Of a stretch of 64,000 nt of DNA, positions 24,066 to 35,857 are shown piece by piece. Position 1 is the first letter of the stretch. Every line of letters starts with the position of its first letter. The position numbers and the translations under genes are program-made. The stretch covers positions 7,192,001 to 7,256,000 of the forward strand of contig NC_091054.1 of the NCBI RefSeq assembly GCF_963966145.1, in the 5' to 3' direction. This DNA is from Tenebrio molitor. Lineage: Eukaryota; Arthropoda; Insecta; Coleoptera; Tenebrionidae. The notes beneath the pieces were generated by a model that worked only from the letters and a program-made list of their open reading frames with translations, was not told the origin of the DNA and ran no database searches.

Positions 24066-24310
24066 CAGGGTTATTCACCGTAGAGTTCCCGCGAAAATTT
24101 AATGTTATGCAACACAACATACTAAAAGCTCAGATTGCTAGATCACAAGTTCCACGAGTGCCAAAAAAGGCCCAATTTTCGACGAGCCCCTTAAAGGTAA
24201 CAAATCGCTTAAAATCTCTAAAATTAGCTTGATGTTTCCTTTTGACAAGTTGTGACATTTATCAAAATCCATTCACACAGCAGAAAATTCTCAAATTCTG
24301 ACACAAAAAA
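24066..24310. repeat. Dispersed repeat, paired with 41590-41780
   Basis: A TACAGGGTTATTCACC end is followed by a segment whose part at 24180-24310 is the approximate reverse complement of 41590-41740. Shared blocks are GACGAGCCCCTTAAAGG, AAATCGCTTAAAA, TTAGCTTGA and GACAAGTTGTGACATTTATC. The element class is unknown. Confidence 0.5.
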
Positions 24311-26154
24311 TAATTCTGTAACAAAGAAATATTTACTCCACTAGAGAAAAATGTTTAGTCAATGAGCAATTTAAAATAATGTCCTCAAGATAATTTTTTC
24401 GGTTTGTAAATCGCTTTTTCCCGAACAAACAAGCTCTTGTTAAAAGACATAAAAGATGACCTGACAATATTTTCCTAAAAAAACTTGACAGGAAAATAGT
24501 TAAACTGAGGAAAGTTATGAAGGATAATAATTTGGAGAGGATTCTTTGACATCAGGGTATACATTTTCTTCATGTTGTTTTACAAAATAACGAATTTTAA
24601 CGCACGGTGGTGACTACAAAGTAGCACATTGTTAATGTGATCTTCACAAGAATACATATTTATTTTAGAACTGACGCTAATTAACTGAACCCACACATAA
24701 AATTCAACCTAAACTAGCTAACCTTTAACTCATTCAAGTTTATTTTAAAACAGTAATAGGTCGTTTTTGGTGAAACATCCTCACAATGAAATTGTTCATT
24801 TTTAACAATTCAGCACCTGAAACATAATATTTCAGAGATACCACAACTAAATATCTTTTAAATTTGTATAAACCATTCAATTCTGAAGATTAAAGAGAAA
24901 AGGATTGGCTATTAGCTCGATACTCTCCAACAATGGTCAGTGTTCTATTTATTATTTCCACAATGGAACGAGATAACATAATATTTGCCAAATCTACAAC
25001 ATTTGCTATTAGAGAATTTACCTTTTGAATTTTGGCCAAGAATTGATAACTGAGGATTCTGAACTTATAGTCAGATCATTTATTATTTATTTAAAAACTA
25101 AACCCTACTGATTTTACTCATCTTTAAAATTGTCATTGTCGTTAAACACACATTTGTTACATTTATTCTATTGACAGAATGGTCAATTGTATCATATGAT
25201 TAATTACAGTGGTAGGCAGAAACGTGCAGGATGCAGAAAATAAAAATTAAAAAAGTGCACGGGCCTTAACGACCACTAAATTTTCTGCGCAAACAAACGA
25301 CAAAGTACTTACAGAGTGAAATTTATTTCATCCTATTTCGGTCGAGTCCAGACTGCTTCTTGATTCCCGGAATGTTATCTATTAAGTTACGGTAATCGAA
25401 TCAAACCGAGATGTCTCGAGGGATGTTTGAGATATCATTAACTGTTTTGCGACGTTCTCACTAAACAACTCAAATCATTTGACTGAATCTGGGAATAAAA
25501 AAAATATGAATAAATGTGGATGTCTAGTATTCAATTTTTCTTTTTTGAGTATGTTTTGAATCTTTCACTAATATTATGGTACAGTTTATACAATTATAGT
25601 GTAAAACTGAAGAGGTCTTTCCAAAACTTAACAATTGTGAAAATGTTTGTTGTTTTCCATCAGCTTCTTCCACGTTCATCATAAATAAGCGGAAACGCGT
25701 TTTTGATTTTGTTTTTTTTATTTCTTTCGAGAAGAGACCGAAACTTGAAATCCTTCAAGGGACAATTCTTTAGCGTAACCTAAATCGTTATGGACACATT
25801 GGTTTTCAGTCTTGCCGCGACCATCGATAAAGCAAATGAAAATGTATCCGATATCCGAAAAACTGTTTTTGTTTCTTTGGATCAAGTAGCTTAGAAGTTC
25901 ACTGACGCCATGTTTTTTTTATGTTTTATCGTTAATCTGTATGTTAAATGGTAACTTTGAATTTGTGAATAATATTGCTATTGGAGTGTATCTACTGGAC
26001 GACAGCTCTGTCAAATGTTGGCAACGTTGACTCATTCATGTAGGAACCTTCAGCAAATCAAAACCATTTTTGACACATTTTGACACATATGGTACAACGT
26101 AATTTTAAATGTTTTAACGTTCGACTGTCACCAATATGACCTCCAGTCAAAATA
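24311..26154. other. lz intron 2, AT-rich interior
   Basis: No exon, repeat or RNA recognised apart from AT-rich unique sequence. Confidence 0.4.
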
Positions 26155-26562
26155 CAGGGTGTTTTTTAAATGCTTGTACAAAAAAAACGGGTCATCTGGA
26201 GATTCTAAAGAGTCCAGAAAACCATTTTTTTACATCTAAAACGGTAGGGATAAACTAACCCTGTCAATGCACATTCTACGCCACAGACGCAACAATAGTA
26301 AACATTAAGTTAAACCATAGCAACCCGACAATGCAATGCTATGAACAAAAATACAACAAAATTACATATTATTGTTGCTTGACAACCCCAATTACGTTTT
26401 TAATTACCTTTAAAATTCAGCAGCGTACTGACAATTTTAACCAAAATTTATTTTTATCTCGAAAACGAAAAGACTTTTATTAGACAATTTTTTTGTGTAT
26501 GAGTTCTACTCATTCTCAACTATTACCAGTCTTTTTTTGTACTAGAATTCAAAAAACACCTG
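26155..26562. mobile_element. Tc1/mariner-type MITE, 408 bp
   Basis: CAGGGTGTTTTTTAAATGCT at the left pairs imperfectly with the complement of the right end (CAGGTGTTTTTTGAATTCT on the minus strand); both continue into a GTACAAAAAAA block. TA lies at 26153-26154 and 26563-26564. The right half resembles that of the MITE at 23547-24050. Confidence 0.7.
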
Positions 26563-26749
26563 TATAATTAAAATTTAATTAAAATATGTAGTTGATTTTC
26601 TAATAAAAAATCTGGTACTTAACTTTGAGTGAATTAACTTGATGATAATCAATTCTTGAATTGATGATTTTCAATTCAAGAATTGATTTCTTGAAGTGAA
26701 TTTACTTGATCCCTTGATAGCCAAACCCTAAATCTCTACTTATTACTTT

Positions 26750-28460
26750 ATTTTGTTTTATCTATTTTTTTCCTTAAATCGGCCCGATTTCAGTAAAAAC
26801 TATTGCCGTCTATTTTTTGGGCAGATCCTTTGCCGAGCTTTTCGACGAGCTTTTTCAAAATTTTTGTGTCGCTTGTGGAGTTCACCTCGCGTGCAAACCC
26901 CACGACGGTCATCAATTTCTCCTGCTCGGGCCTTTAATCTCCTCGCAGTGAATATTTCATCCCGAACTAGGTGTTAAACGATCGATTCCCCGTTAGTCGT
27001 GTTATAAATCCGCGCATCCAAGTCAAATATTAAGGTGGAACATGTCCGCAATTCGCATTCGAAACCCCCGAATCAAACCGCACGCGTTGATTAATTGCTT
27101 TGACATCATGTCCGCGGCTCGTTGCGGCCCAATTAATTTTCTGGTGGCGGCGATCCATAAAAACGCGAAATTTGCCGGTGTTCCGTCATCGAAAATTGAA
27201 TTCCGCAGGCCTTCGTCGCCGCCCCACGTGCAGGTCTATTCTAATGATCTCGAATTGATGTAAATGAAGTATCCTCAGCAGGATAGTTGGAAAAGGGTCC
27301 GAACACGCGCAGATGAGCCGGTTCTAATTAATTAATCAACCAATTCAATTCATTAATTCAGTTCTAGAGCTCTTGCGAATTTAGGCAAATTCTCGGTGAT
27401 GAATATTCACTCGGCTCCTGCTCAATCCTGGTTTTTTTCGTTAATTTGTCTGAATCTGTCGCAATGGCGGCCGATGCCGTAGACAAAACAGGGAGAGCTA
27501 TTTGAGGTGAAGAATGCGAAGAAGTAAATAAGAGCGCGTGTCTGTCGAGGAATTCCGGGACGCAACAGGTCCCGAAAAATCCAAGATTGCCTCCTATAAT
27601 TAAACTTTTTCCCCGAGTGCACCGAAAACCTTTCAGGAGGGACGCAAGTGGCGCGTTTCCCACCCCCGGTCCCTTCGATCTAATACGTGTCAGCAGGAAA
27701 GTGTCCAGCTGTCGCGGAGATCTCGTCCCTGTCCTGCTACACTCCGTCACCTCCTGCTGATACCAACTGCTGCAGACGTTAATTAATATATACTCGCAGG
27801 AAATGTAATTATTTCCTGCGAAACGTTTCCTGCCGTAATTATTTTACATGGTTGATTATGTGTCGCAGCTATTGTGTAATTTTAATGCTGTTTATTACGG
27901 GGGCCCCTGATTAAACCCGAATATTCTGCCGTTGACAGTGCGACGATAACCGGGGGTTTGGGGGCAGGAGGGGGTGAAGCGGGGCCACCGCCGACGGGCG
28001 CGATAAAAATTATAATGGTATGATGGTAGGTGATGCCAACGTAAACACTGTAAAATCGGAGCTGAAGAGCAGCCGGGTCGGGCTTTTGTGGATCCATTTC
28101 AAAGGCGTTGCCGACGAGATTAGGAGACTCTTAATTGCGTTTAAAAGGCGTAAAAATATTGGGTCCGTGCATGTTTCACACTCGACGTCGCGGCGCTATA
28201 AAAGCAGCCTGGACTCAGACAGTGTGCTGGGAAAGGAAGGACCCACCGCAGAAAACGACAACGTTGAATGAACTCGCCGTCGGAGTTTAAAGGCTTTCGA
28301 CCCCGATGAGATTTCGTTTTTCATCTCGACAAATTTTTCCGGAGAAATAAAATAAAAAAAAGAAGAAGAAGACTGCCGGAAACACAAACCTTTACATTTA
28401 TACAAAGGAGTTGTAAAAAATGGAAAATCAAAACGAGACGAGAGATTACAAAGTGTGCTC
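26750..28460. promoter_or_regulatory. Mobile-element-poor, GC-richer block in lz intron 2 (candidate enhancer)
   Basis: Unlike its surroundings, this block has no recognised mobile element, is GC-richer, and contains several AATTAATTA-type homeodomain-like words (27325-27356) and repeated GCAGGA-type words (27270-28000). It also contains a good TATAAAAG at 28197-28204 with a possible initiator near 28217, but no coding exon downstream to go with it. In flies an eye enhancer of lz lies in an intron, which makes the position suggestive. The regulatory reading is inference. Confidence 0.3.
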
Positions 28461-29955
28461 AAAAAGTTTTTTGATTGGACTGAGTCGAGGACCTACGAGG
28501 GTCATTGGAAAAGTTCACAACCTGGTATATAAATGTCAATGTTGAGTTATTATGTTACACTTGTCATATAAAGGGATGAGAAATGTCAAACGGATATTTC
28601 AAACAGATCACAGAATTTTCAATAAAATCATACCGGTGTATTTTTTTCGTAAAAAAGGAAAAAAACAAAGTTAGAATGGTCTGCAGGAACATTTACAGTT
28701 TACGCATTATTCTGAGATGCAAAAGAGGTCAAACTATAAAAAAAGTACTACAGTAACCTTTTGGACTAATTGAAACCAAGAATTTATAAAAAAAGATCAA
28801 ATTTAATGAAGATTTGATAAACGTGAATACACGTTATTTTGGCATTATGGAGGGCCATGGAAAGTTTGCATTTAATTTGGTAGTAAAGATTATGTTTTTC
28901 TAAGTTTGAGGTTATAAAAAGCGTAATGTCTAGCGCAATGTTGTCAGTTTTACTACCTTGCAATAGAAGAATACTTAGACGCTATGTCGACAGTACCAGT
29001 ACCACTAAGTGGGTACGATTCAAACACTCAGAAAAACTTTTTTAATGAGCCTTTCTGTTATTACCTTAAAAAGCGATTCTTTGAATGTTAGACTGACTTA
29101 GTAAATTGTTTTCTTAATTTTAATTTCAAATGACGCAGATCTTGTTAAAATACTTCATGAGTGATTTATTTTTTAAATTTCTTTTTGTCGAGATTAAGCT
29201 TAGGATATCAGCAACAATGAAAACAAATGAAGCTCGAACATACGCTACAATTCTGAAAACTCACATCATTAGAAACGTTTTTGGGGCCACGCTGTTAAGT
29301 TAATTTTCCTTCAAGAATCAAAACTGACGCTCTCTGATACTTGACCAACTTACAATTTTTTGTTTTTTTGTGCAGAGAATTTTATTGTCTTTTTTACAGA
29401 TTAGGAAATATGCTATGTTAACGATGGAATTGAGAAAACTTGATTGAATTTTTGTAAATAACTTGATATTTTTTCAGGCACGAACTCTTGCGTCACAGCT
29501 TCGACAAGATCCTTTTTTTTCCGGAGCAGGAAAAAAAATCACGACGAAATCCTCTTTTGTTTGTCTCGATAAACGTAAAAATCGTGAAGTGCCAACATAA
29601 TCCTCGGAGCGTGTTTAGAAAGGCCTCTCGGTACACGCGATCCCGCTCCGAGTGTAGCCTTTTAAGGTTGAAGCGAACTAATATTGCAGCAAGTTTGTAG
29701 CAATTCAGAACAAACTGGCACAAAGTTGTGCCAAGTTGCTATCTGGCGTACAAGTCTTGCGGTTTCTTAATGCTCCACACGACGGCTGCTGGCAGGAGCT
29801 CTATGATTTATACTGCAGCCTCATCCCCGTCCCTTGGCGTGCACAAAAAAATGCAAAAACGATCGCCAAGGCCGCATTTTTACCCGACCTGATCCTCCCC
29901 GGTTCAACTTAGAGCAGGACAGTATTCAGTTTTAATATAGTGCTTTCTCTTTTAG
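28461..29955. other. lz intron 2, end
   Basis: AT-rich unique sequence, then a GC-richer stretch (29470-29930) before exon 3. The acceptor tract TGCTTTCTCTTTTAG ends at 29955. No further exon recognised. Confidence 0.4.
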
Positions 29956-30060
29956 GGCAGCAGCAGCAATTTCATTTCGCTTTCGGCCAACGGCCCTTTC
30001 CTTTCGCCGCTTCGGATCCTTTGTCGGGATTCAGGATGCCGCCGATTGGAAATTGCAACA
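29956..30060 (+). CDS. lz: lz coding exon 3: post-Runt linker
   Basis: A 105-nt phase 1-1 exon flanked by CTCTTTTAG and GTAAGT. With the base carried from exon 2 it encodes residues 178-212: R, QQQQ, FHFAFGQRPFPFAAS, DPLSGFRMPPIGNCN, then one base of codon 213. The R-Q-Q-Q-Q-F-H-F-A-F-G-Q-R-P-F and D-P-L-S-G-F-R-M-P-P-I-G-N-C pattern is what points to lozenge rather than runt. The exon is short, easily missed in frame-based scans because it has no ATG-led frame of useful length, and could be skipped without a frameshift. Confidence 0.9.
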
Positions 30061-30669
30061 GTAAGTTAAGGGATTTATTAGTTTTTGCTTGGACGGACAA
30101 AAAAGTGTATTAAACGAGTCGGATGCGTTGCAAGCCGATACACCGGAAATTGCCAAAATCGTTCGAGTGGTCCACTTGATAGAACATTTTTCAACGTTTG
30201 CTTCACTCTTTTCGGTTTTCTTCATTCAAATTGTGAGCAATGTGGAGAATTTAAAATTGCTTTTTTGATGCATCTACATACGCGTAGTTCCTAACAGATA
30301 ATTTATATAATCCTATTTATAACTTAAAAAAAAAGATGAAACACGATAAAAAAATGCTTCATGCTTAAACGAAAGATAATTTAATTGTTTTGACAAATTA
30401 AAAAAAAGATTTTGAAAATATCGTCGGAATAGTTATTTCTGTATAAAGCACCACTTTTTTGTTACAAGTGGGAAGTTTACACGCATAAGCGCAGCGAATT
30501 TTGTAATTCCACATACATTTCCTTTTACAATATTTCCATAAAATGAGTAAATCCAGTGGCGAATGTGGAAATGAAGCAAGCCAAGTATTTTACCAGAATG
30601 TCATTTTGTATTTTTTCTATTACTGTAGCAAATTAAACAAATGTAGGTACTAGAGTATAGAATAAAGTA
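30061..30669. other. lz intron 3, start
   Basis: AT-rich, no exon or repeat recognised. Confidence 0.4.
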
Positions 30670-30922
30670 CCGGGTGATTTTAAATGATTGTGACTTTTTT
30701 TCTTAAGTTGGGAACATTTTTCATAAATTATTTTGACAAACTTGATACCTTAGTCAACACATTGGCGTACGTACGTCATTTTGACATTTTATGTATTAAT
30801 AAATTGTGTCAAATAGGTGAGGACGCCTATGTTTATGTCAACTATCACATTAAAAAGCAGAATAACCAACAATAATATTACCAACCTACAAAAAAAAGTC
30901 ACATTCATTTAAAATCACCCGG
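30670..30922. mobile_element. Tc1/mariner-type MITE, 253 bp
   Basis: Inverted ends of about 33 bp start CCGGGTGATTTTAAATGA and differ at only two or so positions. TA lies at 30668-30669 and 30923-30924. A 63-codon open frame inside has no recognisable content. Confidence 0.8.
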
Positions 30923-31438
30923 TATAGTATAAGCCGTTCACGATCTTTTTGGGACCGAGTTGGCTATGATCTTTTTTCTTCATGTTGGACTAACTAATTC
31001 AGTGATACAACGGATGCAACTTTTTTTATGTCAGTGTCTGTTCGACATTTTCTTGCAATCGCATTGCCAGATTTATTATTTTAATATTCGTAAGAAAGTA
31101 AATAATTTATTAGGTGTGTAAAAATAATTTTAATTTCCGTCAATGGAAAAGTCAAAATTGCCAAAAAATTTTGTTACAACAAAAAATTCTCATTAAACGA
31201 TGCTAGTTCCAATTTAAAAAGGACAGACCAGATTTAAGAGATCGGTAACAATGTACAACGGCGGATAAAAAATTCGCCCACAACTGTCATTCCCTCACGT
31301 ATGCTGTAGGTAGAGCAGCCTTTAGGAACGAATAACCTCACTTCACATGTTGACATGTGTCAATCAAATTGTTTCTATAGTTCATTTTTTCTTTCAAAGT
31401 GTTGTCATGTTGATATGAGCCACTATAGTGATTTGATG

Positions 31439-31477
<39 letters not shown>

Positions 31478-33345
31478 CACTGCCCGACAGACGAATCCAA
31501 TTACGGGGCAGGAAACTTTACGGCGTTCAGCAATCACTTGAAAATATCATTGTCTTGTGACTCATTATAATAAGTGCACATTTGATGTAAAGGTGAAAAC
31601 TTCAAAACATTCGTTCTGGGTGTGGATATGTAAAAAGTTCTCGACTGGCGAGTTCCTTTGTTAGGCACATGAAGAGAAATCTGACTCAATTTTTTTTTAA
31701 AATTCATTGAAAAATTTCTTCTCCTGGTCTGAAGGTCTAGAAAGTCAAATCTTTTGAGTAAGTTCTGTTGAGAATAACCTCTCTCAGGATAGACACCATC
31801 AGTCTTGAATGCTAAGAATTTGAGAAAACGACGCTGAATAGTTTCGACTTTATCCACATATCTCTGATAACTTGGATCCCAAATGATGCTGCCATACTCA
31901 AGTTTTGATCTTACATATGCACAATATAAGAGTTTTAATGTGTCAATATTTCTGAAGTGCATGGAACACCTTATAATAAAGCCAAGTGCCTGAAATGCTT
32001 TTGCAACGACAACGTTTATATGTGGAACAAAGGACAATTTGTTGTCAAACGTAATACCTAAATCAACAACCGATTGAACTCTTGCTAATTTCACGTTATT
32101 AATTCTATACTCAAACTCAATGATGTTGATTTTGTGTGTAATGGACATTACAGTACACTTGTTCAGATTTAGATGTAATTTATTTTCATGACACCATCGA
32201 CTGAGTTTGAGTAAGTCATCTTGAAGAAGCAAACAGTCACTAATGGTAGAGATTTCACGGTACAACTTAAAATCGTCAGCAAATAGCAGTTTCAAAGATG
32301 ATAAGCCATTGACTATATCATTGATGAAAATCGAAAAAAAGAGGGGTCCCAATACAGATCCTTGAGGAACACCTGAAGTTGGAATAATTTCTTTAGATTT
32401 GAATCCCTTATAGAAAACATACTGCTTCCTTCCAGTTAGGTAAGACTTAAAAAAAGTTAACAAAGAAGCAGAAAACCCAAAACTGTGTAATTTAGAGAGA
32501 AGAATATTGTGATCTAATCTGTCAAAGGCTTTTGAGAAATCCGTATAGATCACATCAACCTGTTTTCTTTCATCAATACACTCAGCTGAAAACTGGGTAA
32601 AGCAGCAAAGATTCGAGATTGTAGAGCGTTTCAGAAAGAAACCATGTTGGCAGTTGGATAAATGGTTACATACTTTAGTAAATAAATACTCATGCAGAAT
32701 GAACTCAAATGTTTTGGCAAAATTGCAGATAAGTGAAATTGGTCTGTAGTTACTAACGTCATACTTATCACCCTTTTTATGAACTGGGGTTATATATGAA
32801 TTTTTCCATGTTGAAGGAAAGTCACTTGTTTTTAGTGCAAGGTTAAAAATGACTGAGAGAGGAAATGCAAGTGTAGCGGCACAATTGGGCAGCAGAAAAG
32901 CCGGAATGCCATCGGGACCAGTTGTTGATTTCTGTTTAATTTTCTTTAAAGCAGAAAGGACTTGATCTTCGGAAACCGAGCCAAAAGAGATAATGTGATA
33001 AATTAAGTTATCAGTTAGACTAGGACTTGAATTAGATTTGATATAATTTACATTGAAATGATCAGCAAAGGCATCAACAATTTTGATTGGTGTAGAGAGT
33101 GTTTCACCGTTAAAGATCAATTGACTGGGAATACCGGAGGTACCTTTTATATTACTTAGAAAGCTCCAAAATTTTTTTGGATCCATCTTTATATCGTTTT
33201 CAACTTTTTTGAGATAGTCAATGTGAGCGGCATTGACTTTCTTTTTTACTTCAGCCCTAATTGTTTTGAATTTACTATAGTTAGTGATTGACCGATTTTT
33301 TTTATAGCTACGCCACAGTTGCCATTTACATTTTATCATTTATTA
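31439..33345 (-). mobile_element. 5'-truncated non-LTR retrotransposon with (TAA)n tail
   Basis: On the minus strand the element opens inside its second ORF near 33345, reads through an intact 601-codon frame, has a 3' UTR of under 60 bases, and ends in about 12-13 uninterrupted TAA/ATT triplets (31439-31476). The missing 5' part would hold the endonuclease domain and ORF1. A triplet tail rather than poly(A) is known for I-like and some other LINE clades. The intact frame and clean tail suggest a recent insertion. It lies in lz intron 3, antisense to the gene. I could not settle a target duplication. Confidence 0.85.
31534..33339 (-). CDS. Reverse transcriptase, C-terminal 601 aa of LINE ORF2
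   Basis: Copies LINE RNA into DNA at the target site. The RT blocks are in order: TGPDGIPAFLLP, ITPVHKKGDKYDVSNYRPIS, motif A YTDFSKAFDRLDH (about residue 266), motif B SGVPQGSVLGPLFF, and the catalytic FADD at residues 353-356. A C-terminal region follows (KLEYGSIIWDP, QRRFLKFLAFKTDG) as in jockey/CR1/I-type ORF2 proteins. The apurinic-type endonuclease normally found upstream is missing through 5' truncation. The ATG is therefore incidental; a stop codon stands directly before it in flanking DNA. No RNase H is seen. Clade not settled. Confidence 0.85.
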   Translation of the reverse strand: MIKCKWQLWRSYKKNRSITNYSKFKTIRAEVKKKVNAAHIDYLKKVENDIKMDPKKFWSFLSNIKGTSGIPSQLIFNGETLSTPIKIVDAFADHFNVNYIKSNSSPSLTDNLIYHIISFGSVSEDQVLSALKKIKQKSTTGPDGIPAFLLPNCAATLAFPLSVIFNLALKTSDFPSTWKNSYITPVHKKGDKYDVSNYRPISLICNFAKTFEFILHEYLFTKVCNHLSNCQHGFFLKRSTISNLCCFTQFSAECIDERKQVDVIYTDFSKAFDRLDHNILLSKLHSFGFSASLLTFFKSYLTGRKQYVFYKGFKSKEIIPTSGVPQGSVLGPLFFSIFINDIVNGLSSLKLLFADDFKLYREISTISDCLLLQDDLLKLSRWCHENKLHLNLNKCTVMSITHKINIIEFEYRINNVKLARVQSVVDLGITFDNKLSFVPHINVVVAKAFQALGFIIRCSMHFRNIDTLKLLYCAYVRSKLEYGSIIWDPSYQRYVDKVETIQRRFLKFLAFKTDGVYPERGYSQQNLLKRFDFLDLQTRRRNFSMNFKKKLSQISLHVPNKGTRQSRTFYISTPRTNVLKFSPLHQMCTYYNESQDNDIFK

Positions 33346-33891
33346 TTTATTATATTATTAAGTTGAGAACGTAAAATGTCAAATTGTACGTCAGCTATTT
33401 TGATGTAAAGTCGCCTGCGCTACTGAATATGTTCAGTGTCACAATCGTCTTTATTTCGTGTCTTTTGGTATAAAATTTGCTTACACCTGAAACTTTTCTG
33501 ACTTTTGAAAATTATTGATATAACCTCAAACCTGATCTAGAGAGATTTTACGATACAGGTGTTCCGAAACGAAAGGTTTTAGGGTGGTACAGCGTGGTCT
33601 TTGAGTGAATTTTAACATTGACAATTGTTAAAAATAAATGGACTTTTATGTTCTAATGGGTGACGGCAAAAAATTTAAAATTTTAATTTCCAAATGTCAA
33701 TCATAATGACAATAAAGGTTAACTACAGGCAATTTTTGTGAAATGACAAGAAAAGGGTGGACTAAATTTTTTGGCCGGAATAGTAAAGCAACAACTTTTT
33801 TAATACTGGTACAAAAAGTCATTACAAAAAAAAATATGAATTTATAAAAATGTCTTTCGGTGATTTAAGTATTTTTCTCTTTATTTATAAA
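33346..33891. other. lz intron 3, between LINE and MITE
   Basis: AT-rich. The bases next to the LINE 5' junction (about 33340-33360) are ATT/TAT-rich and could contain part of a target duplication. Nothing else recognised. Confidence 0.35.
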
Positions 33892-34066
33892 GGGTATTTT
33901 TTTAAATTTGGCGTCGAAGTTGGCGTTGGAGAGTCGATTGAGAACGCACCACTCATGTAAAAGCATAAGATTTAAACAGCTGATCCGTGATCCGTTATCT
34001 GTATAGTGCATTCACAAACGACTCCTCAACGCCAATTTCGACGCCAAATTAAAAAAAAAAAAACAT
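33892..34066. mobile_element. Uninterrupted MITE of the GACGCCAA family
   Basis: About 175 bp. The left arm GGCGTCGAAGTTGGCGTTGG pairs with the right arm CCAATTTCGACGCC-type sequence; AGTCGATTGAGAACGCACCACT pairs with GTGCATTCACAAACGACTC. The core is GATTTAAACAGCTGATCCGTG. It shows the unoccupied state of the MITE at 20797-22060. No coding capacity. Confidence 0.75.
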
Positions 34067-35040
34067 GCGTTAACTTTTCTCCGTCTACTTCGTTTATGTC
34101 ATTTTCTCTCCTTCTTTAATCATATCTATACTTACATATGTGTATTAATGTTTTATCCAGGTACATATTTCTATATTTTTATCACATTTAGATCGTCAAA
34201 ATAGGTACTTGTTATTATCAGTTTATGTAAGTATTTCATTATTTGTCTATATGTACTTATAATTCTTTTTGCTTTTTATAGTTTCCTTTATGTCTCTCTC
34301 TCTCTCTATATGCTGTGTATTTATTATTATTTGTTTCTCTCTAATAAATCGTTTACGAGTACATCAAGAAAATTACAAAGAACGGACAATGTATCCTCGA
34401 TGTTTTTCTACTCTCTTTCTCTATTTTTTTTTTCTTTTGATTGCTATGGGCCTTTATTAATTTATTAGTAATAAACAATATATGTAATATGTTTATAAAT
34501 GTATGTCAATTCTCTTAAGTTTCTCTCTCATACTCATCCCATATTCCAATCATTTGATTGTCGTTCTTCTCAAGAAATTGAAAACCAAGATACATATATC
34601 TTTTTGAAATTATTTTCCTTTCCCTTTTAAATGGAAAAATTCATTAACAATAATATCTTTTTTACATGCACATTTAGTTCAATAATAATATAAACAATTT
34701 ACCATTATTTTTCTTAATCCTTTTTTGTAGTAATTGCTGTTCAGATATGTTCTTCTCCATTTTTTGATTAAAACTATTGGAAGAGACAAACATTCTTCGT
34801 AATTTTCTTTTATTTTTCTTTCAAAAATCCATACGATGCCGTTAAGCCATAAAACGACCGAAGCGCTGACAGTGCGTCCAAAACGTTTCATGAATAATTA
34901 ATTAAGCAGAAAGATTAATATTTCTGGTATCTATTACTGGTGTTAAAATGTTATAAATCAAATTTTTCTAATTCAGTTACGAAAAGTAACCATTGTGATA
35001 TGTCATTTTAGTTGTCAAACGTACTTCATTTAATAACTAG
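34067..35040. other. lz intron 3, AT-rich
   Basis: Low-complexity T/TC-rich stretches, including a TCTCTC run near 34294. No exon recognised. Confidence 0.4.
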
Positions 35041-35142
35041 TCAAAAAAGTGACATTATATTATCATTAGTGTTAAAAAGTAACATTATATTATCACTAGT
35101 GTTAAAAAGTGACATTATATTATCACTAGTGTTAAAAAGTGT
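35041..35142 (+). repeat. 30-bp tandem repeat, about 3.4 copies
   Basis: The unit GTTAAAAAGTGACATTATAT followed by TATCACTAGT repeats at 35041, 35071 and 35101, with a partial fourth unit at 35131. Units differ by one to four bases. Each full unit carries an ACTAGT or ATTAGT word. Confidence 0.85.
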
Positions 35143-35595
35143 TGGTATTATTATCCCGGAAAATTATTGAAATAGCAGATTAAAACAGGATTTTAATTAG
35201 AATGTGCGCTTTTCGTAACTAAATTAGAAAAAATCTTGTATGAAACACGTAGCAAAATGGCTATTTTTTTTGCACCAGACATCTTGGACCACTCGTTAAC
35301 ACTCGTGTCATGTCTAGTGCAAAAAAAAACCGCTTATTTTGCAACTCGTTGCATAAATAGCTATTTTAGATTTCCATAACGTGACATCTTCCAAACATCA
35401 TGTTTTCTCACTCTTACGCCCGCACACAGCTTTCAGAACGAGGATGGCCAATTTGTTAATGTGAGCCGAGCGCAAGTATCTTCCCCACAAAAGAAATTTG
35501 CAGATGCTTGTGTTAAGCGGTGATTATTATTGATTTATGACAACCCGGTTTTACGACTTACCGGCATCGAACTCAGAAACGGAGTACATATATGT

Positions 35596-35830
35596 AAACT
35601 AGGCAAAAATGAATAGGGAATTTTTCCATTTTTGAATTTTTTATAAATACAGTTTAAAATTTGTGATGAAATGTGTAAGAAATATAAATATATACGCATT
35701 AAATGTACTGTTTCAAGTCCCTGTAACATTTTAAATTTATCTAGTGTTTAAGAATACGTGGGAGGATTGGGGCAATTATTTTGCTTACCAAGAAAAATTG
35801 TGGAATTCCCTATTCATTTTTGCCTAGTTT
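35596..35830. mobile_element. Foldback MITE, 235 bp
   Basis: A perfect inverted repeat of about 27 bp (AAACTAGGCAAAAATGAATA at 35596 onward; complement ending 35830), with TA immediately outside both ends. Ends 28 bp before the 5S-like sequence. No coding capacity. Confidence 0.75.
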
Positions 35831-35857
35831 ATAATGAAAGCATCATCATTAATCACA

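Noticed and set aside
30684..30875. 63-codon open frame within the 253-bp MITE
   Set aside because: No recognisable content, and it lies entirely within a non-coding element.
31439..31476. Stand-alone ATT microsatellite
   Set aside because: It is the 3' tail of the antisense LINE, directly after its short 3' UTR.
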